A stretch of 42,463 nucleotides of DNA from JAFARZ01 sp035651595 (lineage in GTDB: Bacteria; Actinomycetota; Actinomycetes; Streptosporangiales; Streptosporangiaceae): the NCBI GenBank assembly GCA_035651595.1, contig DASRFJ010000212.1, positions 1-42,463 of the forward strand, in the 5' to 3' direction. Below the pieces are notes generated by a model. The model did not search any database and had not been told where the DNA came from. It saw nothing but the letters and a program-made list of their open reading frames with translations. The position numbers and the translations under genes are program-made. Below are positions 23,008 to 33,457 of the stretch, piece by piece. Every line of letters starts with the position of its first letter. Position 1 is the first letter of the stretch.

Positions 23008-24606
23008 GTGACCTTGCGGGTGCCTCGGTGGCTGCGTTCCCCACGGTGGCTTGCGCTCCTGGCCGGGGCGCTGCCGCTGCTCGCGTTCCCGGCGCCGAGC
23101 CTGGGGTTCATCGCCTGGGTCGCCCTGGTGCCGGGCATGATCATGATCCTCCGGGCGGTGACGCTCCGGGAGGCCTGGATCCGGGCCTGGTGGTTCGGCG
23201 CGGGTTACCTGATCGCTGCGCTGTACTGGATGGCGCCACAGATCGGGCCGGGTGTGCTGTTGCTCGGCTTGGTGTTCGGCGGGCTGTGGGTGCCGTGGGG
23301 GATCGCGACGTGGCGGCTGCTGCGGTCGCCGGTGTCGTGGCCGCGGGCTCTCGCCGGGCTGGTCGTGGTGCCGAGCTGCTGGATGGTCGTCGAGCTGGTG
23401 CGCTCCTGGCAGGCGCTCGGCGGCCCGTGGAACGTGTACGGCGCGAGCCAGTGGCAGCATCCCGCGGTCCTGGCCCTGGCGGGGATCGGCGGCATCTGGC
23501 TGGTCAGCTTCGTCTTGGTCGCCGTCAACGTGGCGGTCGTGCTCGTGCTCGGGTCGGTGCGCCTCCCGTGGCGGGCGGCGGCGTTCGCGGTGCTGCTCGT
23601 CGCGCTGGTGGGCTCGGGGCCGCTGGCGTTCGCGCTGACCTCGCCGTTCCCCGCCACCCGGCAGGTCACGATCGCGATGGTGCAGCCCGGCGTGGTGAAC
23701 GACACGAACGTGCAGACCCACGCGTCGCAGGCGCTGACCGAGCAGCTGAGCCGGGGCGGGTCGCTCGACGGGGAACGGCCGGACCTGATCGTCTGGGGCG
23801 AGTCCAGCATCGGCGAAGACCTCACGCTCCCGTCGAGCCACCTCCTGCTCGGCCAGATCGAGGCGCTGTCCGCCGCGGACGGCGCGGACATCCTGGTCAG
23901 CCAAGACGCCAGCCCGCCGGGCAGAGGGCACGAGAAGTGGGCGGTGCTCGTCAGTCCTCGCGGTATCAAGGGCATCTACGTGAAGACGCGCCTCGTTCCG
24001 TTCGGAGAATATATTCCGTTCCGGGGGGAGCTGGGCTGGCTGACCAAGATCAGCAAGGCGGCGGCATCCAACATGATCGCGGGCAGCGGCGCGCACCTGA
24101 TGGATCCGGTCGACCGGGCCGGACGCACGCTGCCGATCGGCGTGCTGGTCTGCTTCGAGTCGGCGTTCCCCGACATGTCCAGGGTGGACGCCGACAACGG
24201 CGCGCAGCTGATCGTGTACCAGTCGGAGACCGTCACGTTCCAGGGCACCTGGGGCCCTGACCAGCACGCATCGCTGGCCGCGCTGCGCGCCGCGGAGACC
24301 GGGCGGCCGGTCGTGCAGGCGGCGCTGACCGGCGACACCGTGGCGTTCGACGCGCGCGGGCGGCAGCTTGCCTGGATGGGTCAATCTGCGCATGGCGTGC
24401 TGACCGTGCGGTTGTCCCTGCCGTCCGGATCCGTGCGCACGCTGTACGACCGGTGGGGCGATTATGTGCTGTGGACGTCGCTTGGCATCGCTTTGCTATC
24501 CGCGTTGATCATGGCTGCCCAGTCCAGGGGGATAATTCGCAATCGCGCTGGTGCCGCAGAGGACCATGCGGCACAATATGAGGAAGGGCAGTCTGTGCCA
24601 CGCTAG
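23008..24606 (+). CDS. lnt: apolipoprotein N-acyltransferase
   Basis: A 532-residue membrane enzyme that adds a third acyl chain to lipoproteins. About seven hydrophobic helices (WLALLAGALPLLAFPAPSLG onward) precede a nitrilase domain (about 225-490). The catalytic triad is E265 (IVWGESSIGED), K326 (VKTRLVPFGEYIPFR) and C382 (VLVCFESAFPD). The motif YWMAPQIGPG lies in the membrane part. I start at GTG 23008; the frame is open back to 22729 but that part covers the palindromic repeat and has no membrane-protein character. TTG 23014 is possible. A short charged tail (about 510-532) follows the last helix. Confidence 0.9.
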   Translation: MTLRVPRWLRSPRWLALLAGALPLLAFPAPSLGFIAWVALVPGMIMILRAVTLREAWIRAWWFGAGYLIAALYWMAPQIGPGVLLLGLVFGGLWVPWGIATWRLLRSPVSWPRALAGLVVVPSCWMVVELVRSWQALGGPWNVYGASQWQHPAVLALAGIGGIWLVSFVLVAVNVAVVLVLGSVRLPWRAAAFAVLLVALVGSGPLAFALTSPFPATRQVTIAMVQPGVVNDTNVQTHASQALTEQLSRGGSLDGERPDLIVWGESSIGEDLTLPSSHLLLGQIEALSAADGADILVSQDASPPGRGHEKWAVLVSPRGIKGIYVKTRLVPFGEYIPFRGELGWLTKISKAAASNMIAGSGAHLMDPVDRAGRTLPIGVLVCFESAFPDMSRVDADNGAQLIVYQSETVTFQGTWGPDQHASLAALRAAETGRPVVQAALTGDTVAFDARGRQLAWMGQSAHGVLTVRLSLPSGSVRTLYDRWGDYVLWTSLGIALLSALIMAAQSRGIIRNRAGAAEDHAAQYEEGQSVPR

Positions 24607-24669
24607 CGAGCGCCGAGTCGAGGTCGCAGGGGAAGGCGAACCTCGTCAGAATCGCTCGCAGGAGGCACG

Positions 24670-25161
24670 GTGTCCGCACATGGTGTTCTGTACGTTCACT
24701 CCGCGCCCTCGGCGCTGTGCCCGCATATCGAGTGGGCAGTCGCCGGAATAGTGGGTGCGGCCGTTACCATGCCCTGGGTCGGCCAGCCGGCCGCACCGGG
24801 GTCGTTGCGTGCCGCGCTGTCGTGGCACGCACAGCCCGGCTCGGCCGGTGCGATCACGTCCGCGCTGGCCGGCTGGAACCGGCTGCGCTTCGAGGTGACC
24901 GAGGACGCCTCGCCGGGTTGCGACGGCGTCCGCTACTGCTACACCCCCGACCTTGGTACTTTCACGGGGATCACCGGCGCCAACGGCGACATCCTCGTCT
25001 CCGAGTCCCGCCTGCGGGCCGCGCTGACGATGGCGGACAGCGCGTCGGCGCTGGAGGACCACCTGGCGCGCCTGCTCGGCACCGCCTGGGACGAGGAACT
25101 GGAACCGTTCCGCCGTGCCGCCGACGGCGCACCCGTCCGCTGGCTCAACGCCACCGGCTGA
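24670..25161 (+). CDS. DUF3145 family protein
   Basis: A 163-residue cytoplasmic protein of an actinobacterial family of unknown function: HGVLYVHSAPSALCPHIEWA at the N-terminus, LRAALSWHAQPGSAGAITSAL and WNRLRFEVTEDASPGCDGVR in the middle, and WDEELEPFRRA near the end. GTG 24670 has AGGAGG at 24659-24664. It is usually a single-copy housekeeping-like gene in this phylum. It is 63 bp after lnt. Confidence 0.9.
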   Translation: MSAHGVLYVHSAPSALCPHIEWAVAGIVGAAVTMPWVGQPAAPGSLRAALSWHAQPGSAGAITSALAGWNRLRFEVTEDASPGCDGVRYCYTPDLGTFTGITGANGDILVSESRLRAALTMADSASALEDHLARLLGTAWDEELEPFRRAADGAPVRWLNATG

Positions 25162-25236
25162 ATCGCCGCGCTGTTACCGCCCTTGTTTCATGAAATCTGC
25201 AGGTAGCGGGCTATGTTAACGCTTCGTTTATGCGGT

Positions 25237-25252
25237 AGCTTTGTTACAAGCT
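25237..25252. promoter_or_regulatory. palindromic operator candidate before the ROK regulator
   Basis: AGCTTTGTTACAAGCT, with arms AGCTT and AAGCT and an inner TGTTACA palindrome, lies 20 bp before the ROK start. Half-sites GCTT and AAG resemble the sites at 31248, 31657 and 36199, but here the spacer is 6 rather than 5. Confidence 0.4.
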
Positions 25253-25271
25253 TTGAATTTAGGGGGTGACG

Positions 25272-26442
25272 ATGCGGCAACGACGGCGTGGCACGGTCCG
25301 GGATCTCCGGCGCGAGAACCGGGCTGCCGTCCTCTGGACGCTGTACTTCAACCGTCCGGGCAGCCGCCAGGATCTGAGCGCGGCGACCGGCCTGAGCCCA
25401 GCGTCGGTCACCAATGTCGTCCGCGAACTGCTCGACGACGGCATCGTCACCGAAGCCGGGTCGGAGGACTCCGACGGCGGCCGGCCGCGGGTGCTGCTCG
25501 ACATCAACCCGGATTACGGGTACCTGATCGGTGTCGACATCGGCGAGACCCGGGTGCGGGTGGAGCTGTTCAACATGGCGATGACCGAACGCGCGAAGGC
25601 GGAGTACCCGCTCAACCCCGCCGAGCACGAGGTGGACGACGCGGTCCGCGCCGTCGTGGCCGGCCTGACCGCGGTACTCACCGACGGGGGAGTCGACCCC
25701 GCCGCGGTGCTCGGCGTCGGCATCGGTGTGCCGGGGATCGTCGAGCAGGGTCCCGAGGTGCTCGTGCACGCCCAGACCTACCGGTGGGACGCGGTGCCGC
25801 TGGAGCGGCTGCTGCGCGCGCACACCAGCCTGCCGCTGCGGTTCGAGAACGGCGCCAAGACGATGGGCCAGGCCGAAATGTGGCTCGGCGCGGGGCGCGG
25901 GGCTCCGAACGCCGCGATGGTCCTGATCGGATCCGGTGTCGGCGCGTCGCTGCTCTCCGGCGGCGGTAGCTACCAGGGGGCCACCTCCAGCGCGGTGGAG
26001 TGGGGACACACCACGATCGTGGTGGGCGGCAGGCGCTGCCGCTGCGGAGCGTCCGGCTGCCTGGAGGCCTACGTCGGCGCGGAGGCGATCCTGGACCGGT
26101 GCGGCAGCCCGGCGGTGGTGTCCGCGGACGACGAGGAGTCGGCCCTTGCCGCGCTGATCGCCGGCGCGGACTCCGCACCCGCGACGGACGCGATCCTGGC
26201 GGAGACCGCCGAATACCTAGGCGTCGGCATCGGCAACTTGATCAACCTGTTCAACCCGGAGCGGGTCGTGCTGGGTGGCTGGGCCGGCCTGCTGCTCGGC
26301 GCCAGGCTGCTGCCCGCGGTCCGCGAGTCCGCCCGGCGTCACTCGCTGCGGCATCCGTTCGCCGCCGCCTCGATCGAACTGGGCCAGCTCGGGCCGGAGG
26401 CCGTCGCGTTCGGCGCCGCGACGCTCCCCATGGAGGACTTCC

Positions 26443-26465
<23 letters not shown>
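25272..26465 (+). CDS. ROK-family transcriptional regulator
   Basis: A 397-residue regulator. An N-terminal winged helix (SRQDLSAATGLSPASVTNVV, then RELLDDGIVTEAGS, about residues 34-70) joins a ROK sugar-kinase-like domain with GVDIGETRVRVELF, GVGIGVPGIVEQG, FENGAKTMGQAE, and the zinc motif CRCGASGCLEAY. The ROK signature and zinc ligands are intact. Such proteins repress sugar genes and are released by a sugar or sugar phosphate. ATG 25272 has GGGGG five bases upstream. It is convergent with the GH1 gene (23-bp overlap) and is the only regulator in the glucanase locus, so it is the best candidate to control it. Confidence 0.9.
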
Positions 26466-27813
<1,348 letters not shown>

Positions 27814-27822
27814 GTCTTCCTC

Positions 27823-29523
27823 CTAGCTGGTGTAGACCTGGAATTCCCAGAGGGAGTAGCCCCACTGGGTGCCGCGGACGGTGCCGAACATGCGGATGTA
27901 CCGGCCGCTGCCGGTGACCGCGAGGGTCTGGTTGCCGCCGGTGCCGGCGGTGACGGAGTTGATGGTGGTCCAGGTGCTGTTGTCGTTGGAGACCTGGATC
28001 TGGAACGCCTTGCCGTAGGCGGTTTCCCAGTTGAGGGTTACCTGGCAGATGTTCTTGGTGCTGCCGAGGTCGACCTCCAGCCACTGCGGGTCGGAAAACG
28101 CGCTGGACCAGCGGGTGCCGAGGTTGCCGTCGGTGGCATTGACGGCGGGGAACGAGCTGTTCTCCTGCGAGGACGCGGTCGTGGGCTGATGCAGCGCCGC
28201 GTTCATCGTGCCGCATCCGGTGCCGGAGCCGGATGGCAGCGTCCACAGCTGCTGGGCCGAGCCGGTGCAGGTCTCGATGTCGAGCCGCGAGCCGGTATTG
28301 CCGCCGGGGTCGGACAGGCACAGGCCGGAGTGCGGGTTGACCAGCTCACCGTTGGACTGGTGGGTCCAGTTCTGGGCGGCCGTGCCGTTACACGGATACC
28401 AGTCGACGTTCGTGCCGCTGGTCGTCCCGGCACTCACCACGTCCAGGCACCCTCCCTCGGTCCGCAGCGTGCCGTCGGTGTACGGGGACCACTGCTGACC
28501 GGAGCCGCCGTTGCAGCCGCTCGCGAACATCGGGTTGCCCTCGGTGTTGAGCGAGTTCTGATTGGTCAGGCACAGTCCGTTGAGGCCGGTGACCTGCCCC
28601 GTGGCGGTGGGGGTCCCGGTGGGGGTGGAGTTGCCGCCCTCCTCGTAGACCGCTACGTAGGCGACGCTCATCGACGCCCCGGACGTCGTGGCGGACGTCG
28701 GGGTGTTGCAGTTGCAGATGCCGTTCGGGTAGTTGCCGCCCATCGCCAGGTCCCACATGATGAAGAACCCGTGGTCGATGGCCTCCTGCCAGGCAGTCGT
28801 GCCGACCGAGGCCTCGGTGATCGTGCTCTCGACCGTCCCGTCCATCAGGAACTGCAGGGTCTCGGCGCTCGTGTTTGTCCGGTTGATGATCACGGAATAG
28901 GTGTTGTAGCCGGTCTGGCACCCGGTGGTGGGGCACGCGATCAGTGCGTGACCGGGGCTATTGGCCGCGTCGTGCAGGGTCTGTGACGCCTCGTTCAGGC
29001 CGTTGACATCCTCCATCATGTCGATCTCACCGGACTGGGGCCAGCCGCCGCCCGTCCGCATCGGCGAACCGAGGGCCCAGAACGCCGGCCAGTATCCCAG
29101 CCCGCTGGCCGGATTTGGCTGCTCGATCGAGGCGGTCATCTCCAGCTCACCGCCAGCTGGCGCCTGGAAGTCGTCTCGTGTGCTCTCCAGCCGCGCCGAC
29201 GTCCAGCTGCCGCCGTTGCTGATCGCCTTCAGCACCAGGTGGCCGTTGCCGTCCAGGAAGGCGTTGCTGGCCGAGCTGGTCATGTTCTCTATCTCACCGG
29301 TGCCGAACCCGGTGCCGATGTCGTGGAACCAGTTGGCCGACGACGGCGCGGACCCGGCCGGGCCGGCGAAGTTGTCCCCGAACACCGTGGTCCAACCCGG
29401 CGGCGGAGGTGGCACGGAATCGGCGCGTGCCTGCTGCGCGGTGCCGACGGCCACCGCGATGCCGGCCAGGCAGCCAGCGAGCAGGATCAGTGCGTTCACC
29501 ACGAATCGAATCTGGCGATGCAT
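27823..29523 (-). CDS. secreted GH16 endoglucanase with ricin-B and F5/8C (discoidin) domains
   Basis: A 566-residue exported enzyme. The signal peptide (1-34) has the hydrophobic core ALILLAGCLAGIAVAVG. The GH16 domain (about 38-296) has E166-I-D-M-M-E171 in SGEIDMMEDVNG, nucleophile and acid/base of a laminarinase-type site, plus WPAFWALG. A ricin-type beta-trefoil (about 308-430) with repeated QxW elements (QQWSPYTDG, QNWTHQSNG, QLWTLPSG) is followed by a discoidin/CBM32-like domain (about 440-566). The most likely target is beta-1,3-glucan. ATG 29523 has GGAGGA eight bases upstream. The discoidin domain is nearly the same as that of the GH64 protein. Confidence 0.9.
   Translation of the reverse strand: MHRQIRFVVNALILLAGCLAGIAVAVGTAQQARADSVPPPPPGWTTVFGDNFAGPAGSAPSSANWFHDIGTGFGTGEIENMTSSASNAFLDGNGHLVLKAISNGGSWTSARLESTRDDFQAPAGGELEMTASIEQPNPASGLGYWPAFWALGSPMRTGGGWPQSGEIDMMEDVNGLNEASQTLHDAANSPGHALIACPTTGCQTGYNTYSVIINRTNTSAETLQFLMDGTVESTITEASVGTTAWQEAIDHGFFIMWDLAMGGNYPNGICNCNTPTSATTSGASMSVAYVAVYEEGGNSTPTGTPTATGQVTGLNGLCLTNQNSLNTEGNPMFASGCNGGSGQQWSPYTDGTLRTEGGCLDVVSAGTTSGTNVDWYPCNGTAAQNWTHQSNGELVNPHSGLCLSDPGGNTGSRLDIETCTGSAQQLWTLPSGSGTGCGTMNAALHQPTTASSQENSSFPAVNATDGNLGTRWSSAFSDPQWLEVDLGSTKNICQVTLNWETAYGKAFQIQVSNDNSTWTTINSVTAGTGGNQTLAVTGSGRYIRMFGTVRGTQWGYSLWEFQVYTS
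27826..28200 (-). repeat. discoidin-domain coding block, inverted copy of 31880-32270
   Basis: On the minus strand this block and the plus-strand block at 31880-32270 share long identical stretches, for example ACCGCGTCCTCGCAGGAGAA and GGCAGCGGCCGGTACATCCG, and encode domains with few changed residues. The two copies are in opposite orientation about 4 kb apart. Confidence 0.85.
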
Positions 29524-29560
29524 ATGTGTGCTCCTCCAAGTCCGGCACCGCTGGGCGCCG

Positions 29561-31120
29561 TCAGGTCCCGAATACCTGGAACTCCCACAGCGAGTAGCCA
29601 TAGCCGGTGGCGCGCTGGGTGCCGTACACGCGGATGTACCGGCCGGTTCCGCTGAGCGGGATCGTCTGGGTGCCGCCGGTTCCCGTCGTGGTCGAGTAGA
29701 TCGCGGTCCAGTTTGTGCCGTCGGCCGAGGTCTGGATCTGGAATGCCTTTGCGTAAGCCGCTTCCCAGTACAGGACCACCTCGCTGATCGTGTGCGTCGC
29801 ACCGAGATCGACGATCAGCCACTGCGGGTCGGACGACGCACTGGACCAGCGGGAGTTCCAGTTGCCGTCCACCGCCGCGGTGGCCGGGTAGCCGGAGCCC
29901 TGCACCGACGACGCGTATGCCGGCCGGTTCAGCGCCAGGTTGGTGCCGCTGGGCGAGGTGATCCCGGGTGTCGCCATGATCTCGTTCGAGTCAGGCGAGC
30001 CGCCCACGGCGTTGCTGGCGGTCACCACGTAGAAGTATGTGCTGTCGTTGGTCAGGCCGGCGTCGGTGAACGTCGTGGTCGTGCCGCTGACAGTACCGAC
30101 CGGGGTGGTGGCCTCACCGTCCGACATCGTGCCGCGGTAGATGTTGTACGAGGTCGGGTTGCCGTTGCTCGCCGTCCAGTGCAGCGTCACGCTGCCCGTC
30201 CCCGTGGTCGCGGCCAGGTTCGCGGGCCCGCTTGGCACCGAGGCGGTCGCCGGGGTGACGGTCAGCTCGTCGACGCGGGAGACCCCGTGGTCGGACTCGG
30301 CCAGCAAGCTGATCGAGTTCTTGCCCGCGTTCAGATGCGTTTGCAGGGACGAGTGCTGGTAGGTCTCGAAGCTGCCGGTGACCGGGAAGCGCGCGCTGGT
30401 GGTGATGACGGTGCCGTTGACCGCGACGCCCATCTGCCGGTCGGTGACGCCGGGGAACAGGCCGGATGCGAACGCATAGCGCCAGTCGATGGTGTACAGG
30501 CCGCTGGCCGGCACCACGACGTCGTTGAACGTCATGCTGCCCTCCTGGGCGTAGGCCATGTCGATGACCACGTGGCCTGGGGAATTCGCGCCAGAGGAAC
30601 CGAGTACCTGCGGGAACCAGCCGGTCAGCGTCTGGAACCAGTCGAATCCGCCGAGCAGCGCGTCCTTACCGTAGAAGACCAGCGAGTTGCCTGAGGCAAC
30701 ACCAGGAGTGCTGCCGCCGGTGCCGACCGGTGGCGGAGTCTTGGTGGCGTCCTCGGCCGAGCGAGGCGATTCGCCAGCCGAGTTGACGGCGGTGACCTCA
30801 TAGAAGTAAATCGGCGTGCTGGAGAGGTTGGTGTCGGTGTACGCGGGGCTGGTGACGGTCGCGATCGGCGTGGCCCCCTCGCCGCCGGCCGAGGTGCCGC
30901 GGTAAATGTGATAGCTCGTCGCGCCGGGTGTGGGCGCCCAGTCGAGGCTGACGGTGGTGTTGGCGTTGCCGCCGGCGTTCAGGTCTAGCGGGGCGGGCGG
31001 CGGCGTGCCTGCCGCGAAGGCGGGCAGCTGAGCCTGGGTCAGCACGCATGCGGTGCCGAGCACGGTCAGGGCCAGCAGGCGGGCCGGCCAGGTGACCGCC
31101 TGGCGGAAGTATCTCCTCAT
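29561..31120 (-). CDS. secreted non-catalytic carbohydrate-binding protein (FnIII, CBM6/35-like, FnIII, F5/8C)
   Basis: A 519-residue exported protein. After the signal peptide (about 1-37) come an FnIII domain (YHIYRGTSAGGEG, YFYEVTAVNSAGES), a linker, a beta-sandwich resembling CBM6/CBM35 (about 130-285: FNDVVVPASGLYTIDWRYAF, LNAGKNSISLLAESDHG), a second FnIII (YNIYRGTMSDGEA) and a C-terminal discoidin domain (about 385-519). I see no catalytic domain. It probably binds polysaccharide or the cell surface for the enzymes made with it. ATG 31120 with GGAG upstream is preferred over the 31171 start. It is the first gene of the leftward operon, 37 bp before GH16. Confidence 0.85.
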   Translation of the reverse strand: MRRYFRQAVTWPARLLALTVLGTACVLTQAQLPAFAAGTPPPAPLDLNAGGNANTTVSLDWAPTPGATSYHIYRGTSAGGEGATPIATVTSPAYTDTNLSSTPIYFYEVTAVNSAGESPRSAEDATKTPPPVGTGGSTPGVASGNSLVFYGKDALLGGFDWFQTLTGWFPQVLGSSGANSPGHVVIDMAYAQEGSMTFNDVVVPASGLYTIDWRYAFASGLFPGVTDRQMGVAVNGTVITTSARFPVTGSFETYQHSSLQTHLNAGKNSISLLAESDHGVSRVDELTVTPATASVPSGPANLAATTGTGSVTLHWTASNGNPTSYNIYRGTMSDGEATTPVGTVSGTTTTFTDAGLTNDSTYFYVVTASNAVGGSPDSNEIMATPGITSPSGTNLALNRPAYASSVQGSGYPATAAVDGNWNSRWSSASSDPQWLIVDLGATHTISEVVLYWEAAYAKAFQIQTSADGTNWTAIYSTTTGTGGTQTIPLSGTGRYIRVYGTQRATGYGYSLWEFQVFGT

Positions 31121-31218
31121 CGCAGCTCCACTACACGTCGGAATTCCACTACTCGTGCGGGATCCGCGCATCGGGTTAGCCGGGTGAGATACGCGACGAG
31201 TGGTGGATGTATGAGCTG

Positions 31219-31247
31219 AACGTAACCAGGGTCGCCTCTTCCGTCAA
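31219..31247 (-). promoter_or_regulatory. promoter of the leftward CBM-GH16-GH1 operon
   Basis: Read on the minus strand, TTGACG (31247-31242), 17 bp, then TACGTT (31224-31219). The same two hexamers with the same spacing occur in the divergent GH64 promoter at 31626-31654. The start codon is about 100 bp downstream. Confidence 0.65.
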
Positions 31248-31267
31248 GGCTTAAATGAAGACTTGAC
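31243..31267. promoter_or_regulatory. 25-bp palindromic operator overlapping the -35 box
   Basis: Outer arms GTCAAG (31243-31248) and CTTGAC (31262-31267) enclose CTT/AAG inner arms. It contains GGCTTAAATGAAGAC (31248-31262), the same type as 31657-31671 and 36199-36213. It covers the -35 hexamer of the leftward operon, so a bound protein would block transcription. Confidence 0.55.
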
Positions 31268-31424
31268 TAATGTGGTGCGATCGCGGCGCGGCCTTGGCCG
31301 GGATCTTTGACCTCGTGGAGCCCTGCGTGCCGGGGTCGGCTGCTGTGCTGGCTGCCGGCAATGACCGGTTTGTTCCGGCATAGCCTTGCGGGCGTGCCCG
31401 GATCGCTGGCCGCCCGGCGGGTCG

Positions 31425-31591
31425 GCGGCAGGCTCGGTGGGCCTCGGTTTAACGTGGCGGATTTTCCCTTCGTGGTAACGGGACCCTTGGTTACGAGGGT
31501 CGATCTTCCACAAGGGGGAAATCGTCCACGTTGTTGGCGGACCTGTCGTGCGCTCCTATCCCGGTAGCCGCACACTGCACTCCAGGCACAG
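31425..31591. repeat. larger repeat around palindrome copy C
   Basis: Flanks 31425-31450 and 31533-31591 match, in reverse complement, the flanks of copy B (22900-22923 and 22758-22817), for instance CTGGAGTGCAG on the complementary strand. Including the palindrome the unit is about 167 bp. The 661-bp gap between 31121 and 31781 holds this unit, two divergent promoters and two operator candidates; I see no gene in it. Confidence 0.75.
31451..31532. repeat. 82-bp palindromic intergenic element, copy C
   Basis: Starts AACGTGGCGGATTTTCCC and ends GAAATCGTCCACGTT. Outer arms pair (TTCGTGG against CCACAAG) and an inner GGACCCT pairs with AGGGTC. It aligns without gaps to copies A and D and to the reverse complement of B. 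It stands between the two divergent glucanase promoters. Confidence 0.88.
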
Positions 31592-31625
31592 GCAGCGCGC
31601 GGCCACGCCTAGCGGGAATCGGGTC

Positions 31626-31654
31626 TTGACGGCCGGTACGAACACGATTACGTT
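31626..31654 (+). promoter_or_regulatory. promoter of the GH64 gene
   Basis: TTGACG (31626-31631), 17 bp, TACGTT (31649-31654), identical in both boxes and spacing to the divergent promoter at 31219-31247. The start codon at 31782 leaves a leader of about 120 bases. Confidence 0.65.
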
Positions 31655-31656
31655 AC

Positions 31657-31671
31657 AGCTTAAAATAAGGC
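31657..31671. promoter_or_regulatory. operator candidate at the GH64 transcription start
   Basis: AGCTTAAAATAAGGC shares GCTTA-AA-AAG with GGCTTAAATGAAGAC at 31248 and GGCTTAGATTAAGTC at 36199. It lies just after the -10 box, a repressing position. Confidence 0.5.
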
Positions 31672-31781
31672 AAAATTCAAACGGAACAAGTGGCGCCATG
31701 TCGTGGTCGAGCGGGGCTGGCCGTGGCGGCACTACCGGCACCACGGTGCCTGCCTGAGTCCACCCTCGCGAGAGGACACCC

Positions 31782-33398
31782 ATGAGCCCCCGCGCGCACC
31801 TGATCAGAATCCTCGTGTCTTTCATCCTGGCCACCGCGTGCCTGTCCCTGGCGGCCGTGAGCGGCCCCGCCGCCCGCGCGGCCGCCTGCGGCACGACGAA
31901 CATCGCGCTGCACCGGCCCACTACCGCGTCCTCGCAGGAGAACAGCTCGTTCCCGGCTCCCAATGCGACGGACGGCAACCTGGGCACCCGCTGGTCAAGC
32001 GCGTTTTCCGATCCGCAGTGGCTGGAGGTTGACCTGGGTTCGGCCCAGTCGATCTGCCAGGTGGTGCTCAACTGGGAGACCGCGTACGGCAAGGCGTTCC
32101 AGATCCAGACCTCGCCCGACGGGTCGACCTGGACCAGCATCTTCTCAACCACCACAGGGACCGGCGGCAACCAGACGCTCGGCATCAGCGGCAGCGGCCG
32201 GTACATCCGCATGTTCGGTACGGTCCGCGGCACCCAGTGGGGCTATTCCCTCTGGGAATTCCAGGTCTTTGCCAGCAGCGGCGGCGGTAACACGGTCACC
32301 GTCACCAACCCTGGCTCGCAGACCACCACCGTGGGCACCGCGGTCAGCCTCCAGATCCAGGCCAGCGACTCGGCGTCCGGTCAGACGCTCTCGTACACCG
32401 CCACCGGGCTGCCCGCTGGGCTGTCGATCAGTTCGGCCGGGCTGATCACCGGGACGCCGTCCGCTTCGGGCACGTCGAACGTGACGGTGACCGTCAAGGA
32501 TGGCACCGGGGCAACCGGCTCCACGTCGTTCGGCTGGACTGTGAATGCGGTCGGCGGCGGGAACGGAGAGCCGCCGCCCTCGTTCTGGGGAAACACGAGC
32601 GCCATTCCCGCCGCGCACAACGTCCTGGAATTCTCCATCGTCAACCAGACGAATGGTCAGTATCCGGACAGTCAGGTGTTCTGGAGCTTCAACGGGCAGA
32701 CCGAGTCGATCGCCCAGCAGCGGTACATCGACATGCCGGCGAACTCGGCCGGCCGGATGTACTTCTACCTGGGTACGCCGAACGGTCCGTACTTCGACTT
32801 CATCGAGTTCACCGTCGGTGCGTCGTCGATCAACATTGACACGACCAGGGTCGACAGGTTCGGTCTCAAGCTGGCGATCCTGCTGCACGGCCACGACGGC
32901 ACTGAGCAGGAGATCGGCGAGAACTACGCGACCTTCCAGGAGAGCCGGACAGCCACGTTCCAGCGGTTCCAGAACTTCGTGCCCGCCCAGTTCAAGGAGC
33001 TCGCGACGGACAACGCACCGTTCGGCATCCCGTCACCCGGCAACGACCCGGCCTTCCAGGCGGGTGGCGCCGACGCCAGCTACTACACCAGCTATGCCGC
33101 GGCCAACGGCGACACCAGCGACTCCACCGCGCAGATCTTCGGGTGCGGCGGCACGCTGGCCGCCAACCCGCAGCTGTGCGCGGCGCTGAACCGGCACGTC
33201 GCGGGCCTCACCACGGCACAGCAGCAGAACCCGGCGAACTTCTACCAGGCCGCTCCGGCGAACTACTATGCCGAGTTCTGGCACCAGAACGCCATTAACG
33301 GCAAGCAGTACGGCTTCCCTTACGACGATTATGCCGGGCAATCCTCCGACATCTCGGGGGCCAACCCGCAGTTCGCGGTGGTCGCTATCGGCTGGTAG
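31782..33398 (+). CDS. secreted GH64 beta-1,3-glucanase with F5/8C and Ig-like domains
   Basis: A 538-residue exported enzyme. The order is signal peptide (1-35), discoidin/CBM32-like domain (36-165), a putative Ig domain (about 170-256: SYTATGLPAGLSISSAGLIT), a Gly/Pro linker and the GH64 thaumatin-like catalytic domain (about 266-538). E342 (FDFIEFTV) and D358 (TTRVDRFG) are 16 residues apart, the spacing of the catalytic E154 and D170 I recall for the Streptomyces matensis laminaripentaose-producing enzyme. The C-terminus NPQFAVVAIGW is typical. It should cut beta-1,3-glucan to short oligomers. ATG 31782 follows GAGAGGACACCC. Confidence 0.9.
   Translation: MSPRAHLIRILVSFILATACLSLAAVSGPAARAAACGTTNIALHRPTTASSQENSSFPAPNATDGNLGTRWSSAFSDPQWLEVDLGSAQSICQVVLNWETAYGKAFQIQTSPDGSTWTSIFSTTTGTGGNQTLGISGSGRYIRMFGTVRGTQWGYSLWEFQVFASSGGGNTVTVTNPGSQTTTVGTAVSLQIQASDSASGQTLSYTATGLPAGLSISSAGLITGTPSASGTSNVTVTVKDGTGATGSTSFGWTVNAVGGGNGEPPPSFWGNTSAIPAAHNVLEFSIVNQTNGQYPDSQVFWSFNGQTESIAQQRYIDMPANSAGRMYFYLGTPNGPYFDFIEFTVGASSINIDTTRVDRFGLKLAILLHGHDGTEQEIGENYATFQESRTATFQRFQNFVPAQFKELATDNAPFGIPSPGNDPAFQAGGADASYYTSYAAANGDTSDSTAQIFGCGGTLAANPQLCAALNRHVAGLTTAQQQNPANFYQAAPANYYAEFWHQNAINGKQYGFPYDDYAGQSSDISGANPQFAVVAIGW
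31880..32270 (+). repeat. discoidin-domain coding block, inverted copy of 27826-28200
   Basis: The coding block for residues about 33-163 of the GH64 protein. It matches the minus-strand block at 27826-28200 at high nucleotide identity, with conserved WSSAFSDPQWLEVDLGS and SGRYIRMFGTVRGTQWGYS in both proteins. Confidence 0.85.
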
Positions 33399-33457
33399 CC
33401 GGGGCGTCGCCTAGCTCATTCCATTCCTTCTCGGGCCTGTCCGGAGGTCTGTTCGCC

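Noticed and set aside
31307..31567. Short frames across palindrome copy C
   Set aside because: They exist on both strands because the element is a palindrome; no start context or protein-like composition.
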